18,744 nucleotides of DNA from JBFLVN01 sp040758475 (GCA_040758475.1 JBFLVN010000037.1:1-18744), one strand, 5' to 3'. Counted from the stretch's first letter, positions 5,496 through 13,029 are shown. Notes: generated by a model not told the origin, from the letters alone. A program made the numbers and translations.

Positions 5496-7775
5496 TTACC
5501 GCCCGCGCCCCTTGCCTTCCATCCGCTTGGGTGGATAGCGCCGCGAGGAAGGGGCCCGGCGGGTCCTCTTGACCGTTCCGGGCGGCAGAGCCGAGGCGAG
5601 GCGTTTTAAGAGCGAAAAATCGATCCGCCGCTTTTTCAGGGAAACGTTCGTGCACTCGACGAGGACCCGGTCGCCGATCCCATAGGTGACGCCGGTATTC
5701 TCGTTTTCGAGGCGTTGGAGTTTTTCATCCAGAATCCAGCGCCCCGTTCCCAGGTGTTCCGTGTGCACGAGTCCCTCGACGGGGTAGGGGTCCAGGGCGA
5801 CGAAAAAGCCGAAAGGCGCTATTCCCACAATGCTCCCGCTCTCTTCTTCCATCAGGTGGCCCAGCATGAATTCGGCCTTCTTGAGGTCGGCCATGGCCCG
5901 TTCGGCTTCCATGGCCGTCCGTTCGGAGAGGGAATTTTCAAGGCAAAGGCGGTCCAGATTTTCTTCCTGGCGGCGGGCTTCTTCGATCCGGCCGTCCAAG
6001 ACCCTGCCGACCTGCCGGTGGACGAGGAGGTCGGGGTAGCGCCGGATGGGCGAAGTGAAATGGCAATACTCCGTGAAAGCAAGGCCGAAGTGTCCCCGGT
6101 TGTGGATGGAGTACTGGGCCTGCTTGAGGGAGCGGAGGACGACCCGCGAGAGGATCGGGGAGAGGGCGTGGCCCCGGATGTCGGTGAGGAGGGCTTGCAA
6201 GTCCGCCGGCTTGACCTCGCCGCCGTGCCGGACCGAGAGGCCGAAGGGTTCTAGGAAATGATTAAGCGTCTCGATCTTGGCGAGGTCCGGCGGCTCATGG
6301 ATCCGGTAGGGGAGGGGGACGTCCCTGTCTTCCAGGAACCCCGCGACCGCCTGGTTGGCGGCGAGCATGAATTCCTCGACCATCCGGTGGGCGTCGTTCC
6401 TTTGGGAAAGGCGCACGCCGATCGTTTCCCCTTCTTCCGAGAGATCGACCAGCGCTTCGGGGAGGTCCAAATCGAGCGAGCCACGGGCCAGCCGGCGCCG
6501 GAGGAGCACGTGCAGGAGTTCGTGCATCTTTTTCAGCATGGGGAGGAGAGGGGCGTATTCCTCCCGCCAGGAGCGGATTTCTGGCGTATCGGCTTCCGAG
6601 ATCATTCCGGCGGTTTTGGTGTAGGTAAGGCGCGCCTTACTCTCAATCACTCCCCGGTAGACTTGTACCGATTCGATCTGGCCGTCGCGGCCAAGATTCA
6701 TGTCGGCCACCTGGACGAGCCGGGGGCAGTGGGGTTTTAGGGAGCAGAGTCCCGCCGAGAGGGCCTCGGGCAGCATGTGGATAGCACGGTGGGGGAAGTA
6801 GACGCTCGTTCCACGTAGGACGGCCTCCTGGTCGATCGGGTTTCCTTCCCGCACGTAGTGGGAGACATCGGCGATGGCGACGCGGAGGCGATAGCCCCGG
6901 CCTTCTTCCTCCAGGCAGACGGCGTCATCGAAATCCCGGGCCGAATCGCCGTCGATTGTGACGAAAGGGAGATGGCGCAGGTCTTCACGCCCCCGAAAGT
7001 CCGCTTCTACCGGATCGGCAGGGAATTGCTTGGCTTCCGCAAGAACTTCTTCCGGGAAATCCAAGCGTAGACCGTGTTCGTAGGCGATCGTGAGGAGTTG
7101 GACGTCGGGATGGGTCGCTTCTCCCAGTACTTCGATGAGCTCCCCCCGGGAGGGTTCCCCCGGGCGGGCGTCCAGAATCTTAGCCCTCGCGACGAGTCCG
7201 ATGTCCGCCCGAGCGGGTATTTTCCCGCCTGTGAGGAGAAGGGGCGGGAGGGCTTCAATTTCCGGAAGAAGGAGCCACTTCCCCTGTTCGGAGGAAATGG
7301 TACCCACGATTTCCTTGTGCTTTCGTTCGAGAACCTTCCTCACCCGGCCGGCAAGGCGCCCCGTCTTGCGGTCTTCCCGGGTGATCTCGACTTCCACGAT
7401 GTCGCCGTGAAGGGCCTCGGCTTCCTGGCCCGCGGGGATGAGAATGTCTTTCCCCGAAGGGCCCTGGAGCACTTCCACAAATCCGTATCCCGCGCGGGCT
7501 TTCGTGTAGCGGCCGCGGGCGATCGGTACGCGAGGTTGGGGCTTGAGTGCCGGGGCTTTGGGTTTGGGCCTTAACTCGGGCCGGACCCATTGGTACCGGG
7601 TTTTTCCGATGCGGCGCAAAATCCCCGTTTCGACCTGTTTCTCAAGCGCCGCTTTGAGTTCCTTGCGGTCGTAGCGCGCAAGCCCAGCTTCCCGCGCGAT
7701 TTCTTCGATGGAAAGAGGCCTTGGCGCTCTCTGCTCCAGGGCGCCAAGGAGGGTGGAAAGGGGAAGTTCTTTCAT
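5496..7775 (-). CDS. rnr: Ribonuclease R (3'-5' exoribonuclease, RNB family)
   Basis: 759 residues from ATG 7775. The frame continues upstream past this ATG, but the domain layout supports it. In order: a winged-helix N-terminus (about 15-63), a cold-shock-type OB domain around GRYTKARAGYGFVEV (88-102), a second OB region, and the RNB catalytic domain with VTIDGDSARDFDDAV. Asp275, Asp281, Asp283 and Asp284 match the metal-binding aspartates of RNase II/R. FTSPIRRYPDLLVHR (573-587) closes the channel region. A C-terminal S1 domain (about 645-722) and a basic Arg/Lys tail (735-759) follow, as in RNase R. It degrades structured RNA processively. No clear Shine-Dalgarno precedes the start. The gene is divergent from the GT2 gene with a gap of only about 24 bases. 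Confidence 0.95.
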   Translation of the reverse strand: MKELPLSTLLGALEQRAPRPLSIEEIAREAGLARYDRKELKAALEKQVETGILRRIGKTRYQWVRPELRPKPKAPALKPQPRVPIARGRYTKARAGYGFVEVLQGPSGKDILIPAGQEAEALHGDIVEVEITREDRKTGRLAGRVRKVLERKHKEIVGTISSEQGKWLLLPEIEALPPLLLTGGKIPARADIGLVARAKILDARPGEPSRGELIEVLGEATHPDVQLLTIAYEHGLRLDFPEEVLAEAKQFPADPVEADFRGREDLRHLPFVTIDGDSARDFDDAVCLEEEGRGYRLRVAIADVSHYVREGNPIDQEAVLRGTSVYFPHRAIHMLPEALSAGLCSLKPHCPRLVQVADMNLGRDGQIESVQVYRGVIESKARLTYTKTAGMISEADTPEIRSWREEYAPLLPMLKKMHELLHVLLRRRLARGSLDLDLPEALVDLSEEGETIGVRLSQRNDAHRMVEEFMLAANQAVAGFLEDRDVPLPYRIHEPPDLAKIETLNHFLEPFGLSVRHGGEVKPADLQALLTDIRGHALSPILSRVVLRSLKQAQYSIHNRGHFGLAFTEYCHFTSPIRRYPDLLVHRQVGRVLDGRIEEARRQEENLDRLCLENSLSERTAMEAERAMADLKKAEFMLGHLMEEESGSIVGIAPFGFFVALDPYPVEGLVHTEHLGTGRWILDEKLQRLENENTGVTYGIGDRVLVECTNVSLKKRRIDFSLLKRLASALPPGTVKRTRRAPSSRRYPPKRMEGKGRGR

Positions 7776-7799
7776 TGGCCGGTGCCAGCTCGCTTGGCT

Positions 7800-8717
7800 G
7801 TGATATACTCGTTTCGCTTGGAAACGGCGACAAAAGTACTCGAAGGCCGGGTAACGGTCATTCTGCCCGCCCACAACGAAGCGGCCGCCATCGGCGACGT
7901 GATCCAGCGCGTTCAAGCGACTGTAAAGGATTGTCCCATTCTGGTCGTCGACGATGGCTCGACGGACGAAACGGCCCGGATCGCTCAGGAGGCGGGGGCC
8001 CGGGTGGTCCGGCATCCTTACCGCAAGGGAAACGGTGCGGCCGTGAAAACGGGTCTTCGTTCGGCTTCGACGGAATACGTGGTCCTGTTGGACGGGGACG
8101 GCCAGCACCCGCCCGAAAAGATTCCTGATCTTCTGGTTCTCGCTCCCACGCACGAACTCGTGGTCGCGGCCCGTACGGGAAAGGCCGGGAGTCCCCTCCA
8201 CCGGCGGCTCGCCAATTTCCTCTACAACCTGCTCGCCAGTTACGTGACGGGGCGGAAAATCCTGGACCTCACGAGCGGCTTTCGCCTGTTCCACCGCCCG
8301 ACGATCCTCCGGTACCTCTATTTGTTCCCCAACACTTTTTCCTATCCGGCCACGAGCACGCTCGCGCTCCTACGGAGCGGTCATTCGGTCGCCTTCGTGC
8401 CCGTTCGGTTTTCTCCCCGGACCGGAAAGAGTAAGATTTCCCTTCTCGCCGATGGGACGCGTTTTCTCCTTATTATCTTCCGGATCACCATGATGTTCTC
8501 CCCACTCCGGATTTTCTTCCCCCTCTCGCTCCTTCTCTTCTTCGCAGGATCGGCTTATGCGGGCGTTCGCCTCTATCGCTTCCACACGTTCCCTCCGGCG
8601 GCGCTCCTCACCCTGGTGACGAGCGTTTTGGTCTTCGCCTTAGGGCTCATCTCCGAGCAGATTGCCCAGCTCCGGCTCGCCTTTACGGAAGAAAAGGAAG
8701 AGGTCCCTCGTTCGTGA
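7800..8717 (+). CDS. GT2-family glycosyltransferase, DPM/DPG-synthase-like, with two C-terminal membrane segments
   Basis: About 305 residues if started at GTG 7800. The GT-A catalytic domain opens with VTVILPAHNEAAAIGDV, followed by the nucleotide-binding VVDDGSTDET (49-58) and the metal-binding DGD in VVLLDGDGQHPPE (98-100). TSGFRLFHR (158-166) is typical of the polyprenyl-phosphate-sugar synthase-like branch. Two hydrophobic segments at about 236-256 and 264-284 anchor the C-terminus in the membrane. It probably transfers a sugar from a nucleotide donor to a lipid carrier; the specific sugar cannot be told. The start is unsure: TTG 7818 is an alternative and neither has a Shine-Dalgarno. 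An acyltransferase gene follows after 19 bases. Confidence 0.85.
   Translation: MIYSFRLETATKVLEGRVTVILPAHNEAAAIGDVIQRVQATVKDCPILVVDDGSTDETARIAQEAGARVVRHPYRKGNGAAVKTGLRSASTEYVVLLDGDGQHPPEKIPDLLVLAPTHELVVAARTGKAGSPLHRRLANFLYNLLASYVTGRKILDLTSGFRLFHRPTILRYLYLFPNTFSYPATSTLALLRSGHSVAFVPVRFSPRTGKSKISLLADGTRFLLIIFRITMMFSPLRIFFPLSLLLFFAGSAYAGVRLYRFHTFPPAALLTLVTSVLVFALGLISEQIAQLRLAFTEEKEEVPRS
7801..7809 (+). promoter_or_regulatory. Possible extended -10 promoter for the GT2 gene
   Basis: TGATATACT (7801-7809) is an extended -10 element: TG, one base, then TATACT. The best -35 candidate is the weak GTGCCA at 7782-7787, 16 bases upstream. If this is used, transcription starts near 7816, which would exclude the GTG start at 7800 and leave TTG 7818 as a nearly leaderless start. 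The evidence is a single hexamer, so this is tentative. Confidence 0.3.
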
Positions 8718-8736
8718 TGGAACGTGGGAATTCCCG

Positions 8737-9291
8737 ATGAGCAGTTCAAGCCTTTCCACCTCTTCGGCCCGTGACGCGGGCATGGGCCAAATTCCCCGGA
8801 GCGAGCGGAGCAAGGGATTTGGAATTTTCCGGGCCCTCTTTAACCGGCTGGTCAATGTCCTGGCCCGGCAGCTTCCCATGTTTCCGGCCCTGCGCGTTTT
8901 TCTCCATCGCCTTCGTGGTGTTTCAGTGGGAAAGCGCGTCTTTATCGGAATCGACGTCCTGATCGACGATGCCGATCCTTGGGCGGTCATGATCGAAGAC
9001 GACGTGACCGTGTTGGCCCGGGCCACCTTACTGGCCCACGCCTATTATCCCCGGCACTTGCAGGGGGCTTTGGTTGAGGCATCGGGGAAAAGCGGACTTA
9101 TTCTAAAGCGCGGTTCCTACGTGGGCGTGGGGGCAATTCTCTTGCCGGGGGTCACCGTGGGGGAATTTGCCGTGGTGGGGGCGGGAGCCATTGTGACAAA
9201 AGACGTGCCGCCCTACAGCGTTGTCGTAGGTTCCCCAGCGGAAGTAGTCCGGACGCTCTCGCCATCCGAAGTGGAACCGCCCCGGGAGTGA
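8737..9291 (+). CDS. Left-handed beta-helix (hexapeptide repeat) acyltransferase
   Basis: 184 residues from ATG 8737 (GGGAA six bases upstream); the frame is open further upstream but would overlap the GT2 gene. After a Ser-rich N-terminus comes a helical segment (IFRALFNRLVNVLARQLP), as in WbbJ/maltose-acetyltransferase-like enzymes. Hexapeptide repeats follow: VGKRVFIGIDVLI, AVMIEDDVTVLARATLLAH with a likely catalytic His101, and KRGSYVGVGAILLPGVTVGEFAVVGAGAIVTKDVPPYSVVVGSPAEVVR. It probably acetylates a sugar, using acetyl-CoA, during glycan synthesis. That fits its position 19 bases behind a glycosyltransferase. The last 79 bases overlap the opposite-strand GT4 gene, and the conserved SVVVGSPAEVV lies close to or within the overlap. 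Confidence 0.88.
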   Translation: MSSSSLSTSSARDAGMGQIPRSERSKGFGIFRALFNRLVNVLARQLPMFPALRVFLHRLRGVSVGKRVFIGIDVLIDDADPWAVMIEDDVTVLARATLLAHAYYPRHLQGALVEASGKSGLILKRGSYVGVGAILLPGVTVGEFAVVGAGAIVTKDVPPYSVVVGSPAEVVRTLSPSEVEPPRE

Positions 9292-10598
9292 TCCAGGATT
9301 TTCCGGTAAACCTTTTCCACCGTTTGCGCGATCTCTTCCTGGCGGGGGAATTGGGCCAAGCGTTCCTGCCCTGCCTGGGTTAGTTCCTTCCGGCGGTCTG
9401 GTTTTTCAAGAATTTCGAGGACTGCCCGGACAAGGTTACCGGCGTTTCCGGGGCGGAAAAGGACGCCAGCTTTCCCGAGTATTTCTTTTGACGTGCCACT
9501 CTCCGTGGCCACGATCGGAAGGCCGCAGGCCATGGCTTCGAGAAAGACGATTCCAAAAGCTTCCCGTTCGGAAGGGGAAACGAGAACCTCGCTTGCCTGG
9601 AGTAGGGCGATCTTTTGCTTTTCGGTGACCGGCCCCACGCTTAGAATTTTGGATTTTAAAGCGGCGGGAAGGTTTCGGTACCGCTCCGTAAACCAGGAAG
9701 AATCGGTACCCGCCAGGATAAAAAGGGTCTGGGGCAAATCCTTTAATACGAGTGGTGCCGCTTCCAGAAGAGTATCAAGTCCTTTCTGGGGCATCTTCCG
9801 GCCAAGGCAAAGGATCAACCGTGTTCCAGGCGCAATTCCAAGGGGGGTGAGGACGCGGTTTCGTTCTTTATCCGGAAGGCGTGTGGCATAGGGGCTAGCC
9901 TCGATGGCGTTTCCCGTCAGATGGATTTTTTCTGTGGGGACGCCCCGTTTTGCAAGTTCTTCTTTTTCGAACTTCGTCACGGAAAAGACGGCGCTGGATT
10001 TGGAGAGCAGACGAAGGGCCCACCCCTGTTCGTGCGCCGGATCGCCCACGTGGAAGTGGGGTGTCACTACGAAAGGTTTTCGAAAAAGCCGGGCCGCAAG
10101 GGCTCCCGCCCGGTTGTGCGGAAAGGGAAGGGCGTGAAGGTGAACGATGTCGGCCCACCGGGCTCGCCCGGGGAGATTCCAATAAAGAGAGAAGGAGTGG
10201 GGGGCAGAGGGTAGGAAATTGAAGAAGAAGTCGAGTTTCCGGCCGGAGAGCAGGGTGCTTTCCGACCGGCGCAAGCTGAAGGGATTCAACAAAGTCCGGC
10301 GGTAGCGCCGGACCTTGATCGGGTTTTCCGCGGGGCCATCCAGGCTAAAGGGGGGCAGGGAAGGGCGTCCTTCCCGCGGCGGGAAGCGGTGCCAGTACTC
10401 TTCTTCGCTCCAGAGAGCGAAAGTGAGGATTTCGATCTCATGGCCAGCCTTTGCCTGGCAGCGGGCGAGTTCCGCGCACCAGCGCTCGCTCCCGCCGATG
10501 GCGGGGGGATACCGCTGGATGAGGTGCAAAATCTTCATGGGACGTACCGTTCTGGAGCGCTGCCCTTCGGAGTACTGTGCTCGTTTCCGGATTTTCAT
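9213..10598 (-). CDS. GT4-family glycosyltransferase (glycosyltransferase group 1)
   Basis: 461 residues from ATG 10598, which has GGAG nine bases upstream. Family homology begins at an inner ATG, 10538 (MKILHLIQRYPPAIGGSE), so the first 20 basic residues may not be translated. GT-B architecture is clear: the N-terminal Rossmann domain has the acceptor-side PPAIGGSERWCAEL glycine loop and VVTPHFHVGD. The C-terminal donor domain has LILCLGRKMPQKGLDTLLEA and the EX7E motif (Glu346 and Glu354) in EREAFGIVFLEAMACGLPIVAT. It is probably a cytoplasmic retaining transferase for surface polysaccharide or glycolipid. The last ~25 residues (HSRGGSTSDGESVRTT) are low-complexity and encoded antisense to the acyltransferase gene. 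Confidence 0.92.
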   Translation of the reverse strand: MKIRKRAQYSEGQRSRTVRPMKILHLIQRYPPAIGGSERWCAELARCQAKAGHEIEILTFALWSEEEYWHRFPPREGRPSLPPFSLDGPAENPIKVRRYRRTLLNPFSLRRSESTLLSGRKLDFFFNFLPSAPHSFSLYWNLPGRARWADIVHLHALPFPHNRAGALAARLFRKPFVVTPHFHVGDPAHEQGWALRLLSKSSAVFSVTKFEKEELAKRGVPTEKIHLTGNAIEASPYATRLPDKERNRVLTPLGIAPGTRLILCLGRKMPQKGLDTLLEAAPLVLKDLPQTLFILAGTDSSWFTERYRNLPAALKSKILSVGPVTEKQKIALLQASEVLVSPSEREAFGIVFLEAMACGLPIVATESGTSKEILGKAGVLFRPGNAGNLVRAVLEILEKPDRRKELTQAGQERLAQFPRQEEIAQTVEKVYRKILDHSRGGSTSDGESVRTTSAGEPTTTL

Positions 10599-10634
10599 GC
10601 CAGAGCGCTCCGGCGACGTTAAACTATTGTGGTG

Positions 10635-10670
10635 CTGGCCGCCCGGCCGCGCCGGGCCTGAGCGGGCCAG
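10635..10670. repeat. Nested GC-rich inverted repeat between divergent genes
   Basis: CTGGCC (10635-10640) matches GGCCAG (10665-10670) as an outer arm. GCCCGGC (10641-10647) matches GCCGGGC (10651-10657) as an inner arm, with a 3-base centre and a 7-base asymmetric bulge. No T run follows on either strand, so it is not a simple terminator. It lies 26 bases upstream of the -35 box of the plus-strand gene and 37 bases upstream of the GT4 start. Confidence 0.5.
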
Positions 10671-10695
10671 TGCCGGGGGTGCTCGGGGCGATTGA

Positions 10696-10725
10696 TTGAC
10701 AGCTTAAAAGGCAAATGAATACAAT
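10696..10725 (+). promoter_or_regulatory. Near-consensus promoter of the 580-residue hypothetical gene
   Basis: TTGACA (10696-10701), a perfect -35, is followed 18 bases later by TACAAT (10720-10725), five of six matches to the -10 consensus. Transcription would start near 10732, about 54 bases before the GTG start at 10786. A small inverted repeat, CCTTC-AA-GAAGG (10737-10748), lies just downstream of the predicted start. Confidence 0.7.
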
Positions 10726-10785
10726 GGGTTTGCCTTCCTTCAAGAAGGGTTGTGGTCCCGCGGGAGTAGGAATGAGGGTACTCGT

Positions 10786-12528
10786 GTGCTTACGCTCGGA
10801 CTCTTGAACGCGGACCTGGACGCCAGTGACATCGCCGGGATCGACAAGGTTCACCTCTACCGGCTCACCCCTTCGGAAAAAGTCGAGTTCGAGCGAACCC
10901 TCCCGACGTTCAACGCGATCATCGCGGATTTGAACCTCGTCAATGTCGACAGCTTCCGTTTCCTGACCGAATTCCGCGAACGGATCATCGACCGCGTACG
11001 CGACGGGGCGCTCCTTTTGTGTTTCACTTCCCGTCCCAATCTCCATTCTCCCGATGGGGTCCGCAACAAGTACTCCTGGCTTCCTTTTTACGATCCCGGC
11101 AAGGACGTGCGGGAAGACCTGATCGACCGGATCCAGATCAAGCAGACGGCCAACGGCATTTCCGACGCCTTCTCGTCCCATTCGACGACTTTCTACGCGA
11201 CATGCAGTTTTCCCAACGGCTTTGGAACGACCCCCTACGACATCCTGCTCGAAGGGGACGATGGGAGCGCCGTGGGACTCGGCAAGGAAATCGGCAAGGG
11301 GCGCGTTCTCCTGCTTCCCCAGTCCGAACAGAAGCAAGCGGTCGTTCGCAGTGTTCTCGAATGGTGGAACCAGACCCTTTCGGGCGAAAAAGCGGAAGCA
11401 CCGGCTCCGCCGGCAGAGGCGCCTTCTTCCGAAAGCGCCGAGCTGGAAGTGGTGTCCGCCGAGGCTGGGTCCAATGAGTCCGGGGATGAATCCGTCGAGA
11501 CCCTTGCTACGGGAGAGGGAACCGCCGAATCTTCCGAGCAATTCGAAGTCGAAACCGGAGATGCGGGTGATGGAGCGGATGCCGCCGACTTGGGAGCGCT
11601 CGCCGCTCCTGCTCCCGCGGAACCCCCTCCCTCGGCTTCCCTGGAAGCGGCTTCGGATAGCGACTTTCTGGGCGCGCCAGAGGCCCCCGAGCCGCCCGAG
11701 CCGCCCAAGCCAGCCAGCGCTTTTTCTTCCATGGTGGATACGAGTTTCGAAAGCGACGTGCAGAGGGTCTTTGGGGACGCCCGCGACGAGCTGGACGCCT
11801 TGATGCAACGGAAATCTGCTCCCCGGGAAGAATCCCCCGTTCTGGAGCCTCCTCCGCCGGAACCGGCGAAGCCCGCTCCGCCACCCGTTCCTTCACCGGC
11901 GGTTGCCGCGAAGCTTCCCGTGCCGGAATGGCTCGAGGATTTCAAGGCAAAGGCCCCCAATCTCTCCGATCTCGTTTCGGAAGCCAGGCGGCTGGAGGAA
12001 GAGGCCGGGAAACTTCAGCGGCAAGCCACGGAGGTGCGGGAGAAAATATCCTCCCTTTCCAAATGGGACGGGCTTCTTTTTCAGCCCGCTTCCCAGGCCG
12101 CCGGGCTCGTCTCCGAATTTTTCCAATCCGTCTTGAAGACGACAGCAGAGGGTGTTTCTTCACCCGTGGCGGACCGCCCGGCTATCCGGGTGCAGAGCGC
12201 TGAGGCGGATTTCCTGGTCCACGTCGTCACGCTGGACGGCCCCATCGACGAAGCGGCCGGGCGCGACCTCATGCGCCATCTGGCCGATGAAGACCCGGAT
12301 ACGAAGGGCGTTCTCGTCGTCAACGGGTTTCTCGGAAAGCCCCTGCCCGCCGACGCGGAACAGCACGCGACTGGGAAGCTCCTCAAGCTCGCCCAGCGGC
12401 GCGGCCTCGTGATCGTCCCCGTTTCGACCCTTTACCGGATCGGACTTGCGGCCCAACGCGAAGAGGGGTGGCAGGCCGAGCCCCTTCTCGAAGCGTTCGC
12501 CGATCAGAGCGGAATGCTCCAGGCGTAA
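10786..12528 (+). CDS. Hypothetical protein: amidotransferase-like N-terminus, Pro/Ala/Glu linker, coiled coil and restriction-endonuclease-like C-terminus
   Basis: 580 residues from GTG 10786, with GAGGG (10774-10778) seven bases upstream; the frame stays open to 10750. I do not recognise the whole protein. Residues 1-197 alternate beta strands and helices (FNAIIADLN, GALLLCF, GKGRVLLLP), like a class-I glutamine-amidotransferase or ThuA-type fold, without an evident catalytic Cys-His pair. Residues ~200-375 are low-complexity Ser/Glu then Pro/Ala. A coiled coil (about 395-425) leads into KWDGLLFQPASQAAGLVSEFFQ and a C-terminal domain with DTKGVLVVNGF (505-515) and AQRRGLVIVPVSTLYRI, the layout of PD-(D/E)XK-like domains. 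The usual catalytic E-x-K strand reads LVHVVTLDG, so nuclease activity is unlikely. No signal peptide is seen, so it is probably cytoplasmic. Confidence 0.8.
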   Translation: MLTLGLLNADLDASDIAGIDKVHLYRLTPSEKVEFERTLPTFNAIIADLNLVNVDSFRFLTEFRERIIDRVRDGALLLCFTSRPNLHSPDGVRNKYSWLPFYDPGKDVREDLIDRIQIKQTANGISDAFSSHSTTFYATCSFPNGFGTTPYDILLEGDDGSAVGLGKEIGKGRVLLLPQSEQKQAVVRSVLEWWNQTLSGEKAEAPAPPAEAPSSESAELEVVSAEAGSNESGDESVETLATGEGTAESSEQFEVETGDAGDGADAADLGALAAPAPAEPPPSASLEAASDSDFLGAPEAPEPPEPPKPASAFSSMVDTSFESDVQRVFGDARDELDALMQRKSAPREESPVLEPPPPEPAKPAPPPVPSPAVAAKLPVPEWLEDFKAKAPNLSDLVSEARRLEEEAGKLQRQATEVREKISSLSKWDGLLFQPASQAAGLVSEFFQSVLKTTAEGVSSPVADRPAIRVQSAEADFLVHVVTLDGPIDEAAGRDLMRHLADEDPDTKGVLVVNGFLGKPLPADAEQHATGKLLKLAQRRGLVIVPVSTLYRIGLAAQREEGWQAEPLLEAFADQSGMLQA

Positions 12529-12586
12529 GACGGCTGTCTTGGGGAAAACGGATTTTTAAGAAGAAAAGACGGAATCCGGATGGAAC

Positions 12587-12609
12587 GCCGGTTTTCAGGC
12601 GGCCTTTTT
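12587..12609 (+). terminator. Weak intrinsic terminator candidate after the 580-residue gene
   Basis: GCCG (12587-12590) can pair with CGGC (12600-12603) around a 9-base loop and is followed by C and TTTTT (12605-12609). The stem is only 4 bases. It lies in the 79-base gap between the converging hypothetical and IHF-like genes and overlaps the end of the latter. Confidence 0.3.
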
Positions 12610-12952
12610 ACTCTTCGTCATCATCCTCGTCGTCGTCATCGTAAGACTCCGAGGAATTCCCGCCTTTCCTGGCGGCTCCGCGGTTGACCCGTTCCTTGAG
12701 TTCTTTCCCTACCTTGAAGAACGGCAGGCGTTTAGGAGGAACGCTGATGGCCTCCCCTGTCTTGGGATTGCGGCCCGTGTAAGCCTCGTAATAGCGGTTC
12801 TCGAAGCTCCCAAAACCGCGGATTTCGATCCTCTCCCCGTTCTTGAGGGCATCGATCATCTGGTCGAAGATGGCGTTGACGATCTTCTCGGCCTTGATGA
12901 GCGGAAGCTTCTGGTGTTCAGCCAGCGCTTGGATGAGTTCGGATTTGTTCAT
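12608..12952 (-). CDS. ihfB: Integration host factor beta / HU-family DNA-binding protein with acidic tail
   Basis: 114 residues from ATG 12952, preceded by a GGAGG-rich purine run. The core (1-94) is a full HU/IHF fold: MNKSELIQALAEHQKLP, a helix pair, GERIEIRGFGSFENRYYEAYTGRNPKTGEAISVPPK with the Asn-Pro intercalating arm tip, and FFKVGKELKERVN. The RGFGSFE and GRNPKTG patterns favour IHF-beta over HU, but the two are hard to separate by eye and no alpha subunit is in the window. It bends and compacts DNA. The last 15 residues (SSESYDDDDEDDDEE) are a strongly acidic tail, not part of standard IHF, which could mimic DNA or modulate binding. The promoter carries a palindrome (separate entry). 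Confidence 0.92.
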   Translation of the reverse strand: MNKSELIQALAEHQKLPLIKAEKIVNAIFDQMIDALKNGERIEIRGFGSFENRYYEAYTGRNPKTGEAISVPPKRLPFFKVGKELKERVNRGAARKGGNSSESYDDDDEDDDEE

Positions 12953-12994
12953 CCCCCCTCCGCCACCACTCCATTGGCCATGGATTCCCGAATA

Positions 12995-13029
12995 ACCCAG
13001 TATTTACTGGGTGTTACGTGGGGTGTCAA
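12995..13029 (-). promoter_or_regulatory. Promoter of the IHF-like gene overlapped by an 18-bp palindrome
   Basis: On the minus strand a perfect TTGACA (13029-13024) is followed after 17 bases by TAAATA (13006-13001), a modest -10. The -10 sits in the middle of ACCCAGTATTTACTGGGT (12995-13012), an 8-base perfect inverted repeat with a 2-base centre. Transcription would begin near 12994, about 42 bases before the ATG. The geometry is that of a repressor operator, possibly for autoregulation or an unknown dimeric regulator. Confidence 0.6.

Noticed and set aside
7776..8294. Upstream extension of RNase R to 932 residues
   Set aside because: The added residues have no RNase R features and lie antisense to the catalytic part of the GT2 gene; the winged-helix N-terminus starts just after ATG 7775.
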